A DNA stretch of 64,000 bases from Adlercreutzia hattorii (GTDB lineage: Bacteria > Actinomycetota > Coriobacteriia > Coriobacteriales > Eggerthellaceae). The position numbers and the translations under genes were made by a program. Location of the stretch: assembly GCF_011405655.1 (NCBI RefSeq), contig NZ_AP022829.1:1535001-1599000 (forward strand). Reading direction: 5' to 3'. The notes under the pieces are model-generated. The model searched no databases, was not told the origin of the DNA, and saw only the letters and a program-made list of their open reading frames with translations. Below are positions 43,388 through 53,334 of the stretch, piece by piece (positions within the stretch are counted from its first letter, which is position 1; each line of letters starts with the position of its first letter).

Positions 43388-44694
43388 TACTGGTTCTCCC
43401 CTCTCAGGTCGATGACGCGCTTGGCCTTGCCCTCGGAGCGCGCGATGGTCTTGGGCTCCACGAACTTGATGTCGACGGCCACCTGCAAGTTGCTCTTGAG
43501 GGCCGCGGCCAGACGGTTGCGCAGGTCCTCCAGGCGGCGCACCTCGTCGATCGGGAAGTCGGGCTCAGTTTCCACCTGCAGCTCCACATGGTCGAGCGGG
43601 CCGTTCATGGTGAGGATGATCTGGTACTGGGTGGCGATCTCCGGGAACTCGGTGATGACCTGCTCGATCTGGGACGGGAACACGTTCACGCCGCGGATGA
43701 TGAGCATGTCGTCGGTGCGGCCCAGAAGACGCCCGATCTTGCGATGGGTGCGCCCGCACGCGCACGGCTCGGCGTTGATGGTGGTGACGTCGCGGGTGCG
43801 GTAGCGGATCATCGGCGAGCATTCGCGGGTCAGCGTCGTGATGACGAGCTCGCCCACTTCGCCGTCGGGGAGGACCTCCAGCGTCTCGGGATCGATGATC
43901 TCGCAGTAGAACTGGTCCTCGGCGATGTGCAGACCGCCGCGCTCGGCGCATTCCATGGCCACGCCGGGGCCCATGATCTCGGAGAGGCCGTACGCATCGC
44001 AGTACTGAATGCCCAGCTTGTCGGCGATCTCCTGACGCATGTTCTCCGAGCAGGGCTCGGCGCCGAAGATGCCGCCGGAGATTTGGAACTCGGTGGCCGG
44101 GTCATAGCCCATCTCGATGGCCGTGTCGGCAATGAGCAGGGCGTAGGAGGGGGTGCAGGCCAGGATATCGGTCTTGCAGTCCTTGAGCATCTGCACCTGG
44201 CGCTTGGTGTTGCCCGACGAGGTGGGGATGACGGTGCAGCCCATGGCCTCGCCGCCGGCATGCGCCCCCAGACCGCCCGTGAACAGGCCGTAGCCGTAGG
44301 ACACCTGGATGGTGGAATTCTCGTCGCCGCCCACCATGGCGATGCCGCGGGCGAAGCAGTCGCCCCAGTTCGCGAGGTCGTTGGCGGTATGCCCCACCAC
44401 CGTCGCCTGGCCCGTAGTGCCCGAGGAGGCGTGGATGCGGGCCACATCGGCGTTCTCGCGGGCGAACATGCCGAAGGGGTAGTTGTCGCGCATGTCCTGC
44501 TTCACCACGAAGGGGAACTTGGCGATGTCCTCGAGGCTCTCAAGGTCGTCGGGGGTCACGCCCGCCGCATCGAAGCGCTCGCGGTACAGCGGCACGTTCT
44601 CGTAGGCGTTGCGCAACGACTCCCGCATGCGCTCGAGCTGCAGCTTACGCAGCTCCTCGCGGGGCATCGTCTCAATCTCCGGTTGAAAGTACAC
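43387..44694 (-). CDS. PaaK-type aryl-acetate CoA ligase (2)
   Basis: 435 aa from GTG at 44694, chosen for the strong AAGGAGG 6 bases upstream. Phenylacetate-CoA ligase motifs SSGTTGQA, DAYGLSEIMGPG, IIRGVNVFPSQIE. Paralogue of the 36789 ligase. Overlaps the VanW gene end by 23 bases. Confidence 0.9.
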   Translation of the reverse strand: MYFQPEIETMPREELRKLQLERMRESLRNAYENVPLYRERFDAAGVTPDDLESLEDIAKFPFVVKQDMRDNYPFGMFARENADVARIHASSGTTGQATVVGHTANDLANWGDCFARGIAMVGGDENSTIQVSYGYGLFTGGLGAHAGGEAMGCTVIPTSSGNTKRQVQMLKDCKTDILACTPSYALLIADTAIEMGYDPATEFQISGGIFGAEPCSENMRQEIADKLGIQYCDAYGLSEIMGPGVAMECAERGGLHIAEDQFYCEIIDPETLEVLPDGEVGELVITTLTRECSPMIRYRTRDVTTINAEPCACGRTHRKIGRLLGRTDDMLIIRGVNVFPSQIEQVITEFPEIATQYQIILTMNGPLDHVELQVETEPDFPIDEVRRLEDLRNRLAAALKSNLQVAVDIKFVEPKTIARSEGKAKRVIDLRGENQ

Positions 44695-47026
44695 TGGCTT
44701 CCTCCTTGTCCGTAGCTTCCTTATCGGCATCTTCTCTCTCGCGTGTCGGCGTATTCGGCCCCACGACGGTCACCTCGTCGATGGGAGCGTAGTTGGAGGT
44801 GAAATCCTCCTCGTGAAGCACGTTGCCCGCGCGGTCGCGGACGGTGCGGTGCACAGTCACGTTGCGCCCATCGGCCCCGGCGGTCTTGACATAGCGCGTG
44901 CCTTCAGGCTCGCTCTCGTCGACTTTGGTGCGCTTCTTGAAGGGCTCTCCGGTCTCCCAGTCGCCGGTCTGCGTGGAGACCACGTAGCCCGGATCGATAC
45001 CGTACAGTGTAACGGTTAGGCTGGAATCGGTGTAGCGCGAGCGCATCAAAACATCCGAAGTGCCGTCATTGACCCATGTAAGGTCGAGGTCGGGGTACGC
45101 GATGGCAGCGTCGCGGCCCGTGGGGTAGCTGGAGATGTAGAGCGAGTGGTTGCGCCGCTCGGTCACGGGATAGCCCGCCTCGTAGACCGCATTGAACACC
45201 GTGGTGGCCACCTGGCAGATACCGCCGCCGATGGCGTCGTCGTACTCGCCGTTGATGATGGCGTGCGCCGCCTGGAAGCCCGCCTCCTCGTTCGCCTCGC
45301 CCACCGTGTCGTTGAACGACCACTCCCCTCCGTCGGCCCGGGCGATGGAATTGTTCAGCAAGTCGGCCGCCGTATGGATGTTGTGACGTCGATTGGCCGT
45401 GGCGGGGCTGTCGTTGTACTCGGTCGTGAACGAGGAGATCGGGGCGATAAGGCCCATCTCGAGCGCTTCGTCGAAGGTAGTCCGGGACGGAGCCTCGCCC
45501 CATTGGATGGCGATGGAAGGGGTGTCGGAGCCGGCCGCCTCACTACCGAACAGAGCGCTTTGGGCCTGCGCTGCCGCATCGGCGGTATGGGGATAGCGCG
45601 AGCCCTCGCGGGCGCTGACCCACACCTCGCCGCCATCAACGTCGAACGACACCGTGGCCGCCGAGGTGTAGCCCGCGTCGCGAATGAGCCCGAGCAGCCC
45701 CGAGGCCGCCTCGGTCTCGTCAAGGTAGGGAACCAGGGCGAAGCCCTCCTCCCGCTCTTCCACCCGGGTGCGCACCCACGCGCCCAGATCCGCCGCCCCC
45801 AGCGGCCACTCGGTCTGCTCGAAGGAGAAGGTGCAGCCCCGATCGAGGGCCGCCTGGACCTCGTCGGCGACCCGAGCGGCCTCATCGGCGCCGATGCGCA
45901 CGTCCGCCTCATCGGGCGTCGCCACGATGACGACCTTGCCGGGTGCCTCGCCGAGAAAGCCCTCGGAGAGCTGACGGGCCACCGAGGCGCGGTCGACGGC
46001 CTTGCCGCCGTGGCCCTCCGTGACCGACACCGCGCCCGCCTCGATGGCGATGCCGTAATCGAGGCGCGGCTCGCCGGCAGATTCATCGATGGAGGAGCAC
46101 AGCGCCTCCAAGGCCTCCTCGTCGAAGGAAAGGGCGACGTCGACGGAAACGCCGTTGCGCGCCGCCTCCATACGCTCCGCAAGACCGCCGTCTCGGCCCA
46201 CGGCGAAGGCGCGGGAGACCAGCTCGCTCACGGAAAGCCTCGCGCCCAGCGTGCCGCTCTCGGCGACCCACACCTGCTTGTTGGCCCGGGCCTCCTCTAA
46301 AGAGAGCTGCTCGGCCTGGGCGTCCTGTTCGGCAAGCTCGCTTTCCACATCAAGGGTGTCGCGGGCCTCCTCGCTGGCGAAGATAAGCGCCCGGCCATCG
46401 GCAACGCGAGGCTCGTAGAAGGAGCTCACGGCGCGACGGGCCTCCTCCTCGGTCATGCCGGAGACATCCACCGCGCCCACCGACACGCCATCGTAGATGC
46501 GGGAGCCGTTGACCGCGCCGTCGATGGCCCAGGCGCCGCCGACGAGCGCTAAAAGCGCCAGCACTGCCGCCAGGGCAATGCGGGGCCCGAGGGAACGGCG
46601 CTTGGCGGCAGGACGGCTCGCAATTCCGGCACGGCCCGCACTCGCGCCTCGCGGGGCGCCGAAGTTGCGCGGAGCCTTGGCCTGCGAAACCGTGGCGCGA
46701 GAACGATTCGACGGAGATGCGGCACGGCGCGCCGTCGTCGCGCCGCCAGCGCGCTTCGCCGTCGCGCCGGCGGCCGCGCCACCGCTGTGCGGGGTTACTG
46801 CCTTCGAAGAGCTCTTCGGTCTTGTTGCGGCCCGCGCCGACGGACGAGATGCGGATGAGGAGGGTCGAGCAGAGGAAGACTGCGCTGTTGCGGAAGAGGA
46901 CGATCGAACGGTGCCCTTCGGACGAGAAACGCGGTTCGAAGGCATGACGATGCGCCGCTCGGCCCGCGCCCGCGCACGGCGCTCCTCGCTGCTCGGACGC
47001 TCGTCGGAGGGCCTACGCGTCGCCAT
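44672..47026 (-). CDS. VanW-family cell-envelope protein
   Basis: 784 aa. Residues 1-140 are Arg/Ser/Ala-rich and cytoplasmic, one span at about 145-170, then peptidoglycan-binding-4-type repeats and the VanW domain (about 530-670: TEYNDSPANR-type TANRRHNIHTAADLLNN, GGGICQVATTVFNAV). A C-terminal G5-like segment ends in STGD. Function unknown; envelope or glycopeptide-related by family. Overlaps the downstream phosphatidyltransferase-like gene's end by 14 bases. Confidence 0.88.
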   Translation of the reverse strand: MATRRPSDERPSSEERRARARAERRIVMPSNRVSRPKGTVRSSSSATAQSSSARPSSSASRPSARAATRPKSSSKAVTPHSGGAAAGATAKRAGGATTARRAASPSNRSRATVSQAKAPRNFGAPRGASAGRAGIASRPAAKRRSLGPRIALAAVLALLALVGGAWAIDGAVNGSRIYDGVSVGAVDVSGMTEEEARRAVSSFYEPRVADGRALIFASEEARDTLDVESELAEQDAQAEQLSLEEARANKQVWVAESGTLGARLSVSELVSRAFAVGRDGGLAERMEAARNGVSVDVALSFDEEALEALCSSIDESAGEPRLDYGIAIEAGAVSVTEGHGGKAVDRASVARQLSEGFLGEAPGKVVIVATPDEADVRIGADEAARVADEVQAALDRGCTFSFEQTEWPLGAADLGAWVRTRVEEREEGFALVPYLDETEAASGLLGLIRDAGYTSAATVSFDVDGGEVWVSAREGSRYPHTADAAAQAQSALFGSEAAGSDTPSIAIQWGEAPSRTTFDEALEMGLIAPISSFTTEYNDSPATANRRHNIHTAADLLNNSIARADGGEWSFNDTVGEANEEAGFQAAHAIINGEYDDAIGGGICQVATTVFNAVYEAGYPVTERRNHSLYISSYPTGRDAAIAYPDLDLTWVNDGTSDVLMRSRYTDSSLTVTLYGIDPGYVVSTQTGDWETGEPFKKRTKVDESEPEGTRYVKTAGADGRNVTVHRTVRDRAGNVLHEEDFTSNYAPIDEVTVVGPNTPTREREDADKEATDKEEASVLSTGD

Positions 47027-47699
47027 GGGCGCTCGAACTTTCCGAAGCGGCCTCCTTGCGGTGTCTCAGCTCGGCGGCCAGGGCGCGCGCCGCCGCCACG
47101 GTGTAGTAGATAGTGACGCCAAGAGACAGGATGAGCCCCGCGTAGATGAACCAGATGCCCCAGGAGACGGCCTCGCCGTTGAACCCGGGCAACCAGGAGA
47201 TGTCGCACCAGCCCAAACCGGGGATGAGCGGCGCGTTCAAGAGAAGCCCGGCAAAGCCGATAAACAGAAACGTCGTGGCGAACTTCCCCGGATAGACGAC
47301 GGGCACGCGGATGCGGTAGCGCGACAGAAGCCACGCGCCCCCGATGAGCAGGTAGGCGTCGCGCAGCACCACGACGACGATCACCCACAGGGGAATGCGG
47401 CCGACGAGGAACACGCCGAGGACGCCGGTGATCATGAGGATGCGATCCACCGCCGGATCGAGGATCTGCCCCAACTTCGATACCGTATGGGTGCGCCGGG
47501 CCAGCTGTCCGTCGATGAAGTCGCTGGCGGCAGCCGCAGCGAAGACGAGGGTGGCGGCCAGGTTGAAGCCGGAGAGCAGCAGCCACAGGTACACGGGCAC
47601 GAGGCACAGGCGCACGAAGGAGACGACGTTGGCCGCCGTGAAGATCTCGCTTGTCACCTGCTCGGGGATCTCTTCCCCATCTCGCTGCCCTTCGACCAT
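47013..47699 (-). CDS. CDP-alcohol phosphatidyltransferase
   Basis: 228 aa, about five spans. CDP-OH-P signature SDFIDGQLARRTHTVSKLG...DPAVDR (from about residue 60). Start set at ATG 47699. Probably cardiolipin or phosphatidylglycerophosphate synthase; a second such domain is in the pgsA-cinA fusion at 11.8 kb. Confidence 0.85.
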   Translation of the reverse strand: MVEGQRDGEEIPEQVTSEIFTAANVVSFVRLCLVPVYLWLLLSGFNLAATLVFAAAAASDFIDGQLARRTHTVSKLGQILDPAVDRILMITGVLGVFLVGRIPLWVIVVVVLRDAYLLIGGAWLLSRYRIRVPVVYPGKFATTFLFIGFAGLLLNAPLIPGLGWCDISWLPGFNGEAVSWGIWFIYAGLILSLGVTIYYTVAAARALAAELRHRKEAASESSSAHGDA

Positions 47700-47831
47700 G
47701 AGGCGTCCTGCTCCTTCCCTACAAAAACCGGACCCTCGACGAGGGTCCGGCGCACGTGCCGATAACGGCATATTTTAGCAGAGCGGCAAGCCCTTCTCAG
47801 ACTCACCACGAAACTTAACGAGCGGTTAAGC

Positions 47832-48197
47832 TTACGATTCCGTCACCGCCGCCTTCGGGTCGGGGACATGCACCACGCGGCAGGATTTCGCGGTGGCGAT
47901 GGGCGTGTAGGCGGGATCCATGGTCAGGCAGTGCTTGGGGCAGACGCGCACGCAGGTACCGCACTGCACGCAGCGGAACGGATCGATGGCCCAGGTGCGC
48001 TCCTTCTTCTCCACCGCGATGGCGTCGGCCGGGCAGCTCTTGGCGCAGATGCCGCACAGAATGCACGCACTCGCATCGTTTTCGATATGCCCTTTGAGCC
48101 CCGCCGGGGCCGGTTTCTGCTCGAAGGGGTACAGCACGGTCTCGGGCTTCTTGAACAGAGAGCCGAAGGTCATGCCGCCCAGTTTGAAGCTTCCCAT
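47832..48197 (-). CDS. echF: Ech-type hydrogenase ferredoxin subunit (EchF-like)
   Basis: 121 aa with two [4Fe-4S] motifs, CILCGICAKSCP and CVQCGTCVRVCP. Electron entry subunit from reduced ferredoxin. Last gene of the six-gene operon; stop-to-start spacing to echE is 6 bases. Confidence 0.9.
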   Translation of the reverse strand: MGSFKLGGMTFGSLFKKPETVLYPFEQKPAPAGLKGHIENDASACILCGICAKSCPADAIAVEKKERTWAIDPFRCVQCGTCVRVCPKHCLTMDPAYTPIATAKSCRVVHVPDPKAAVTES

Positions 48198-48203
48198 ATC
48201 CGC

Positions 48204-49292
48204 CTACCTTTCCGTGCAGCTGATGCAGGGGTCGATGGTCAGGATGATCATGTTGACGTCGGCCAAGTCGCACCCTTTCAGGGCCACGGTCATACCGGCG
48301 AGGTTCTGCGAGGTGGGCGTGCGCATGCGCATGCGCTCCAGGTTCTTCGAGCCGTTGCCGCGGGCGTAGTAGTAGCACTCGCCGCGGGGCTGCTCCAGCA
48401 CGTTGGACGCCTGGGCGCCGTCGGCGGGCGCGCCCTTCACCGCCACCTCGATGTCGCCGGCGGGGATCTTCGCGCCGAGCTCCTTGATGATCTCGATGGA
48501 CTGGAGCACCTCCAGACAGCGCACCTTCACGCGGGCGTAGCAGTCGCCCTCGGTGGCCGTGATGGGAGCGAAGTCCGCCAGATCGCCGTAGGCGCCGCGC
48601 CCGAAGGAGCGCACGTCGTAGGGCAGGTTGGAAGCGCGGGCGAAAGGCCCCACCATGGAAAGCGCCGCCGCGTCCTCGGTAGTGATGTGGCCCACGCCCA
48701 CGGTGCGGTTCTTCACCGAGGTGTCCGTGAGCAGCGTATTCATGATCTGCGTGTACTCGCCCTTGATACCGTCGAGCACCGAGACGATCTCGGCCATCTG
48801 GCTCGCGTCGATGTCGCGCACCACGCCGCCCACCTTCACCACGGACAGGATGACCCGTCCCCCGGTGGTCTTCTCGAACAGGTCGAGCACGCGCTCGCGC
48901 AAACGCCAGCAGTGCATGAACATCGACTCGAAGCCGAAGGCGTCGGCGGCAAGGCCCAGCCACAAAAGATGCGAGTGGATACGGGACAGCTCGTGCCAGA
49001 TGACGCGCAAATACTCGGCGCGCTTGGGCACCTCCACGCCCATGAGTGACTCGACGGTCTCGGCATAGCCGAGGGAGTGTCCCATGGCGCAGATGCCGCA
49101 GATGCGCTCGGCAATGTAGATGAACTGGTTGTAGTCGCGGGTTTCCACGAGCTTCTCCAGGCCGCGGTGCACGAACCCGATCTGCGGGAGCACGTCCACG
49201 ACGGTCTCGTCCTGCACCACCAGATCGAGGTGCAAAGGCTCCGGGAGCACCGGATGCTGGGGCCCGAAGGGAATGACGGTCGCCTTGCTCAT
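48204..49292 (-). CDS. echE: Group 4 [NiFe]-hydrogenase large subunit (EchE-like)
   Basis: 362 aa. Both nickel-ligating CxxC motifs are present: RICGIC (Cys65, Cys68) and DPCISC (Cys356, Cys359), so it is a hydrogenase and not a Complex I NuoD. The protein ends three residues after the last Cys, so no C-terminal maturation cleavage is needed, as in other Ech enzymes. Confidence 0.93.
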   Translation of the reverse strand: MSKATVIPFGPQHPVLPEPLHLDLVVQDETVVDVLPQIGFVHRGLEKLVETRDYNQFIYIAERICGICAMGHSLGYAETVESLMGVEVPKRAEYLRVIWHELSRIHSHLLWLGLAADAFGFESMFMHCWRLRERVLDLFEKTTGGRVILSVVKVGGVVRDIDASQMAEIVSVLDGIKGEYTQIMNTLLTDTSVKNRTVGVGHITTEDAAALSMVGPFARASNLPYDVRSFGRGAYGDLADFAPITATEGDCYARVKVRCLEVLQSIEIIKELGAKIPAGDIEVAVKGAPADGAQASNVLEQPRGECYYYARGNGSKNLERMRMRTPTSQNLAGMTVALKGCDLADVNMIILTIDPCISCTER

Positions 49293-49293
49293 G

Positions 49294-49860
49294 CTATTCT
49301 CCCTTCCCTTCTGCGGCCTTTCGGGCCTTGGCTTCCATGGCGGCGCGCACCTTCGCGGCCTTCTCCGGATCCAGGCCCGCTATCTTGGCCTGGATCTCCT
49401 CCTCGGTGGGGCCGGTTGGCCCCTCGGCCGGTGCGGCCGCCTTCGCCTCCTTGGCGGCCTTGGCCGCGGCGATCTTCTTCGCCTTCTCGCGCGCCGCCAG
49501 CTGCTCGGGGCTCACCACGGTCATGGGGGCCTTCTCCGCCAGCTGGTAGAACATGCCGCCGAAGTCGATGGCGATGTCGCTGATGGCCACGTCGAACAGG
49601 TCGTGGATCTCGTTCTCGCAGACGAAGGCCTCCAGGTACAGGTCGGTGATGGAGGGCACCACGTCCGTCTGCTTCACGCCGCTCACGTTGAAGTTGGCGA
49701 GATGCCCGTCCTTCATGTAGGAGTAGACGAGATCGATGCCCTCCTCGGTGTTCACCGCGAGGATCTGCACGTAGCGCCAGCCCTCGGCATGGCGCGCGGC
49801 CGCCAAGTCGTGCACGCCGGCCAGCGGCAGCTCCTCGAAGGTCTGCTCAAAGGTCGTCAT
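49294..49860 (-). CDS. echD: Hydrogenase NuoC-like subunit (EchD-like)
   Basis: 188 aa. Residues 1-120 match the 30-kDa (NuoC) family (AFVCENEIHDLFDV, IDFGG). A Lys/Ala/Glu-rich tail of about 65 residues makes it longer than typical EchD. Confidence 0.88.
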   Translation of the reverse strand: MTTFEQTFEELPLAGVHDLAAARHAEGWRYVQILAVNTEEGIDLVYSYMKDGHLANFNVSGVKQTDVVPSITDLYLEAFVCENEIHDLFDVAISDIAIDFGGMFYQLAEKAPMTVVSPEQLAAREKAKKIAAAKAAKEAKAAAPAEGPTGPTEEEIQAKIAGLDPEKAAKVRAAMEAKARKAAEGKGE

Positions 49861-49863
49861 TTC

Positions 49864-50307
49864 TCACGCTCCCTTCTTGGCAGCGGCCAGGGCCGCCGAC
49901 TTCTCGTCGAGCTTCGCCACGCCGGCCACCACGGCGTCGATGATCTGCTCCGGGCGCACGGCGCAGCCCGGGGCGTACACATCGACGGGGATGGCCTTGT
50001 CCACGCCGCCGATGACGTTGTAGCAGTCGTGGAAGACCCCGCCGGTGCAGGCGCAGATGCCGCAGGCCACGACCACCTTGGGCTCGAGCATCTGGTCGTA
50101 GATCTCGCGGACGACGCCGATGTTCTGCTCGTTCACGCTGCCGGTGACGAGGAAGATGTCGGCGTGCTTGGGATTGCCCGTGTTCACCACGCCGAACCGC
50201 TCGCCGTCGAAGCCGGGGCACAGCGTCGCTAAGACCTCGATGTCGCAGCCGTTGCAGCTGGAGCCGTCGTAGTGGATGACCCAGGGCGATTTCGATGCGA
50301 ATGCCAT
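49864..50307 (-). CDS. echC: Hydrogenase small subunit (EchC-like)
   Basis: 147 aa NuoB-type subunit carrying one [4Fe-4S] cluster: SSCNGCDIE (Cys18, Cys21), the Cys in ACGICACTGG and YAPGCAVRPEQ. ATG 12 bases after the echB stop. Confidence 0.92.
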   Translation of the reverse strand: MAFASKSPWVIHYDGSSCNGCDIEVLATLCPGFDGERFGVVNTGNPKHADIFLVTGSVNEQNIGVVREIYDQMLEPKVVVACGICACTGGVFHDCYNVIGGVDKAIPVDVYAPGCAVRPEQIIDAVVAGVAKLDEKSAALAAAKKGA

Positions 50308-50319
50308 GTGCCTACCTCC

Positions 50320-51189
50320 TTACAGAAACGCGAGGAACGCGACGTTCACGCCGCCGGCGATAAGGGCCACGAGCCACGCCGACTTGAACATGAACTGCCA
50401 CTTCACACGCGCGAAGTTGTTGTCGATCCAGATCTCCAGGAAGTACACCAGAAGCACGATGACGACGGCGACCAGAATGGAGACGGGGTTCGCCCACAGG
50501 AAGAACATGCCGATCCAACCGAGGAAGAGCACGTTCTCGCACCAGTGCATGATCTCCACCATGCCGAGCGTAGGCCCGCTCATCTCGGTGGTCATGCCGC
50601 GCACGATCTCCTGGTGGGCGTGATGCGACATGGACAGGTCGAAGGGCGACTTGCGCAGCTTGATGGTGAGGATGAAGAGCACGCCCAAGAACACGAGCCA
50701 AATGGTGCAGATGATCGGGTGGTTGAGCTGGAACACCTCGGCCACGTCGAAGGAGCCTGCGGCCTGGAAGAAGGCCACGGCCATGAGCAGCACCATGGGC
50801 TCGTAGCTCATCACCTGCAGCGTCTCGCGGGCCGCGCCCACCTCGGCGTAGGGGCTGCGCGTGGAGTAGGCGGCCATGATGAAGAACAGGCTCGACAGCG
50901 TGATGACGAACACGCACAGAAGCAGGTTGCCGCCGGAGTAGAAGATGCCGCCGGCGATGAGCGCGAACAGCAGCGCGCAGGCCACGTAGACGCCTTCCAC
51001 GGAGTTGACGGAGACGCGCTCCTTCTCGAAGAGCTTGCGCACGTCGTAGTAGGGCTGCAGAAGCGGCGGCCCCACGCGGCCCTGCATGCGGGCCGAGATG
51101 ATGCGGTCGAGACCGGCCAGGAGGCACCCGATGACGGGGCCTGCCACGGCGAACAGGAGGGTGCCGATGAGTGTCGTAAGCAAAGTCAT
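50320..51189 (-). CDS. echB: Hydrogenase membrane subunit (EchB-like)
   Basis: 289 aa NuoH/HyfC family, about eight spans; conserved QGRVGPPLLQPYYD loop near residue 36. Couples the hydrogenase module to ion movement. Confidence 0.92.
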   Translation of the reverse strand: MTLLTTLIGTLLFAVAGPVIGCLLAGLDRIISARMQGRVGPPLLQPYYDVRKLFEKERVSVNSVEGVYVACALLFALIAGGIFYSGGNLLLCVFVITLSSLFFIMAAYSTRSPYAEVGAARETLQVMSYEPMVLLMAVAFFQAAGSFDVAEVFQLNHPIICTIWLVFLGVLFILTIKLRKSPFDLSMSHHAHQEIVRGMTTEMSGPTLGMVEIMHWCENVLFLGWIGMFFLWANPVSILVAVVIVLLVYFLEIWIDNNFARVKWQFMFKSAWLVALIAGGVNVAFLAFL

Positions 51190-51204
51190 GAGATCACACC
51201 CTTC

Positions 51205-53139
51205 CTAAAAGCCCATCGGGCCCGCGATGATGGCGACGACGAACGCGGCGGCCATGATGAGCGTGTTGAACGCCACGCCGACCGGCGCGATGCGGGCCTC
51301 GCCGAACACGGATTCCATGTACCAGTTGCGCGTCGTGGCCTCAGTGGTGCCCGACAGCGAGTTCTGGAAGGCGCGGGAGTCGTTGTCGCGGCTGATGCCG
51401 GCCAGATAGACGTTCGCCCGACGCGATTTCTGCTTGGTTCCAAGGCCGGCGAACAGCACGGCCACCACGATAACGGTGCAGATGGAGGCGAGCCACAGGT
51501 TGTCCGTGGCGATGTCCTGGCCGAGCATGCCATAGACGCTGGCCACGTAGGGCTCGACGAGGGTGCCGGAGATGAACGGCAGGAACACGCAGGCCAGCAC
51601 GAGCAGGCAGGCCATAAGAAGCAGCGCCGCCCATTCCGTCGGCTTCACCGTGATCTCCACGTTCTCCGGCTCGCCGGCGATGCCGGAGAGCTTGCCGAGC
51701 CACTTGGCCCAGAACATGAACGTGGCGGCGCTGCCGAAGGCCAGGATGATGATGAGGGCGACCTGGCGGGTGTCCACGAAGGACACGAGCGTGGCCCACT
51801 TGGCGAGCAGCATGCCGAAGGGCGCGATGAACATGCACATGATGCCGAGCATCATGAAGCGGGCCAGGCGCGGCATGCGGTCGAACAGAAGGTCCATGGA
51901 CTCGATGTCGCGGCTGCCGATGTGGTGCTCGGCGGTGCCGACGCACAGGAACAGAAGCGACTTCGCGATAGCATGAAACAGAATGAGGAAGCACGCGGCC
52001 CATACCGCCTCGGCGGTGCCCACACCGGCGCAAGCCGTGATGAGGCCGAGGTTGGCGATGGTGGAATAGGCCAGCACGCGCTTGGCGTTGGACTGCGAGA
52101 TGGCCATGAACGAGCACAGCGCGAAGGTGATGCCGCCCACGAGCATGACCATGACCGCCGGCGCCGGCGACACGTGGAGCACGGGCGCCAGCTTCACCAG
52201 CAGAAAGACGCCGGCCTTCACCATGGTGGAGGAGTGCAACAGCGCCGAGGTGGGCGTGGGGGCCACCATGGCGCCCAGAAGCCAGGTCTGGAACGGCATC
52301 TGCGCCGCCTTGGTGATGCCCGCGAAGGCCAGAGCGGTGACGGCCAAGGTGGTCAGGGCCGGGTTGTTCTGGCCGATGACGAGGAACTCGTAGAACGAGA
52401 AAGTTCCCACCGTGAGCGCGCAGCACCACAGCGCCACCAGAAAGCCGATGCCGCCGGCCAGGTTCATGATGATCTGGCGGAAGGCGTTGGCGATAGCCTC
52501 CTCGGTGCGGGTGTAACCGATGAGGAGGAACGAGCAGAGGGTCGTCACTTCCCAGCCGGTGAACATCCACTCCATGTTGTTGGAGAACACGATGACGTAC
52601 ATGGCGGAGAGGAACACGAACATCAGCGCGAAGAACATCGGGCGACGATCCGGCGCTCCTTCCGGCTCATGGGCCTGGAAATCCTCCATGTAGCCCAAAG
52701 CGTAGATGCAGATGCCGCTTCCCACCACGCCGATGATGAAGGTCATCAGCAGCGAGAGCGAGTCGAAGTACAGGCCGTAGGGCACCTCGATGCCGTGGGA
52801 GAACATGAACTCCAGGATGAGCGTACCGACTACCTGCACGCCCGCGAGCACGGCGGCCCACAGGTTCTTGTAGCGCACGGCGAACCACACGATGACCGCC
52901 GCGATGGCCACGGAGATGCCCGTGCAGATGAAGTCGATGGCCATGCTCTCGAACGCGAAGAGCGTGCAGCTCGCCCCCAGATTCATGACCACGAGCACGA
53001 CCGACGCCAGCGCGATGACAACGCCCGACACGCAGACGATGACGCGGCGCGGCCCCTCCTGCCGCACGAATAAGAGCGCGGCGGCCACAATGAGGGGGAA
53101 CACGATGAGGAAGCCGATCAGTCCGAAACTGAACTCCAT
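51205..53139 (-). CDS. echA: Hydrogenase antiporter-like subunit (EchA-like)
   Basis: 644 aa NuoL/MrpA-type proton-pumping subunit with about 14-16 spans; conserved GWEVTTLCSFLLIGY and MVAPTPTSALLHSSTMVKAG (Lys and Pro motifs). First gene of echABCDEF. AGGAGGATCC RBS; a possible -10 (TATATT) lies just upstream. Confidence 0.93.
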   Translation of the reverse strand: MEFSFGLIGFLIVFPLIVAAALLFVRQEGPRRVIVCVSGVVIALASVVLVVMNLGASCTLFAFESMAIDFICTGISVAIAAVIVWFAVRYKNLWAAVLAGVQVVGTLILEFMFSHGIEVPYGLYFDSLSLLMTFIIGVVGSGICIYALGYMEDFQAHEPEGAPDRRPMFFALMFVFLSAMYVIVFSNNMEWMFTGWEVTTLCSFLLIGYTRTEEAIANAFRQIIMNLAGGIGFLVALWCCALTVGTFSFYEFLVIGQNNPALTTLAVTALAFAGITKAAQMPFQTWLLGAMVAPTPTSALLHSSTMVKAGVFLLVKLAPVLHVSPAPAVMVMLVGGITFALCSFMAISQSNAKRVLAYSTIANLGLITACAGVGTAEAVWAACFLILFHAIAKSLLFLCVGTAEHHIGSRDIESMDLLFDRMPRLARFMMLGIMCMFIAPFGMLLAKWATLVSFVDTRQVALIIILAFGSAATFMFWAKWLGKLSGIAGEPENVEITVKPTEWAALLLMACLLVLACVFLPFISGTLVEPYVASVYGMLGQDIATDNLWLASICTVIVVAVLFAGLGTKQKSRRANVYLAGISRDNDSRAFQNSLSGTTEATTRNWYMESVFGEARIAPVGVAFNTLIMAAAFVVAIIAGPMGF

Positions 53140-53235
53140 TCAGGATCCTCCTAACCTAATATACCGGCCTCTCCGCAGCCTCATAATTTTCTGCGATTAG
53201 GCGAGATCCCTCGGATCCTGTTCCCTACCATAGCA

Positions 53236-53263
53236 AAGGAGGCGCAGGTAATCGCGCCTCCTT
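53236..53263 (-). terminator. Terminator after brnQ
   Basis: Perfect 10-bp hairpin AAGGAGGCGC/GCGCCTCCTT, followed on the - strand by TTTG. Separates brnQ from the ech operon. Confidence 0.6.
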
Positions 53264-53334
53264 CCCCCGACTCATGAGCAATACTCGGTAAAAGGGTCAT
53301 CGTAATTGTGCAGTTGATCAATTTTTGCGAGGAC

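Noticed and set aside
50272..53073. Long open frame on the + strand (933 codons) opposite echA/echB
   Set aside because: Antisense shadow of two clear membrane-protein genes; translation is His/Asp/Glu-rich nonsense.
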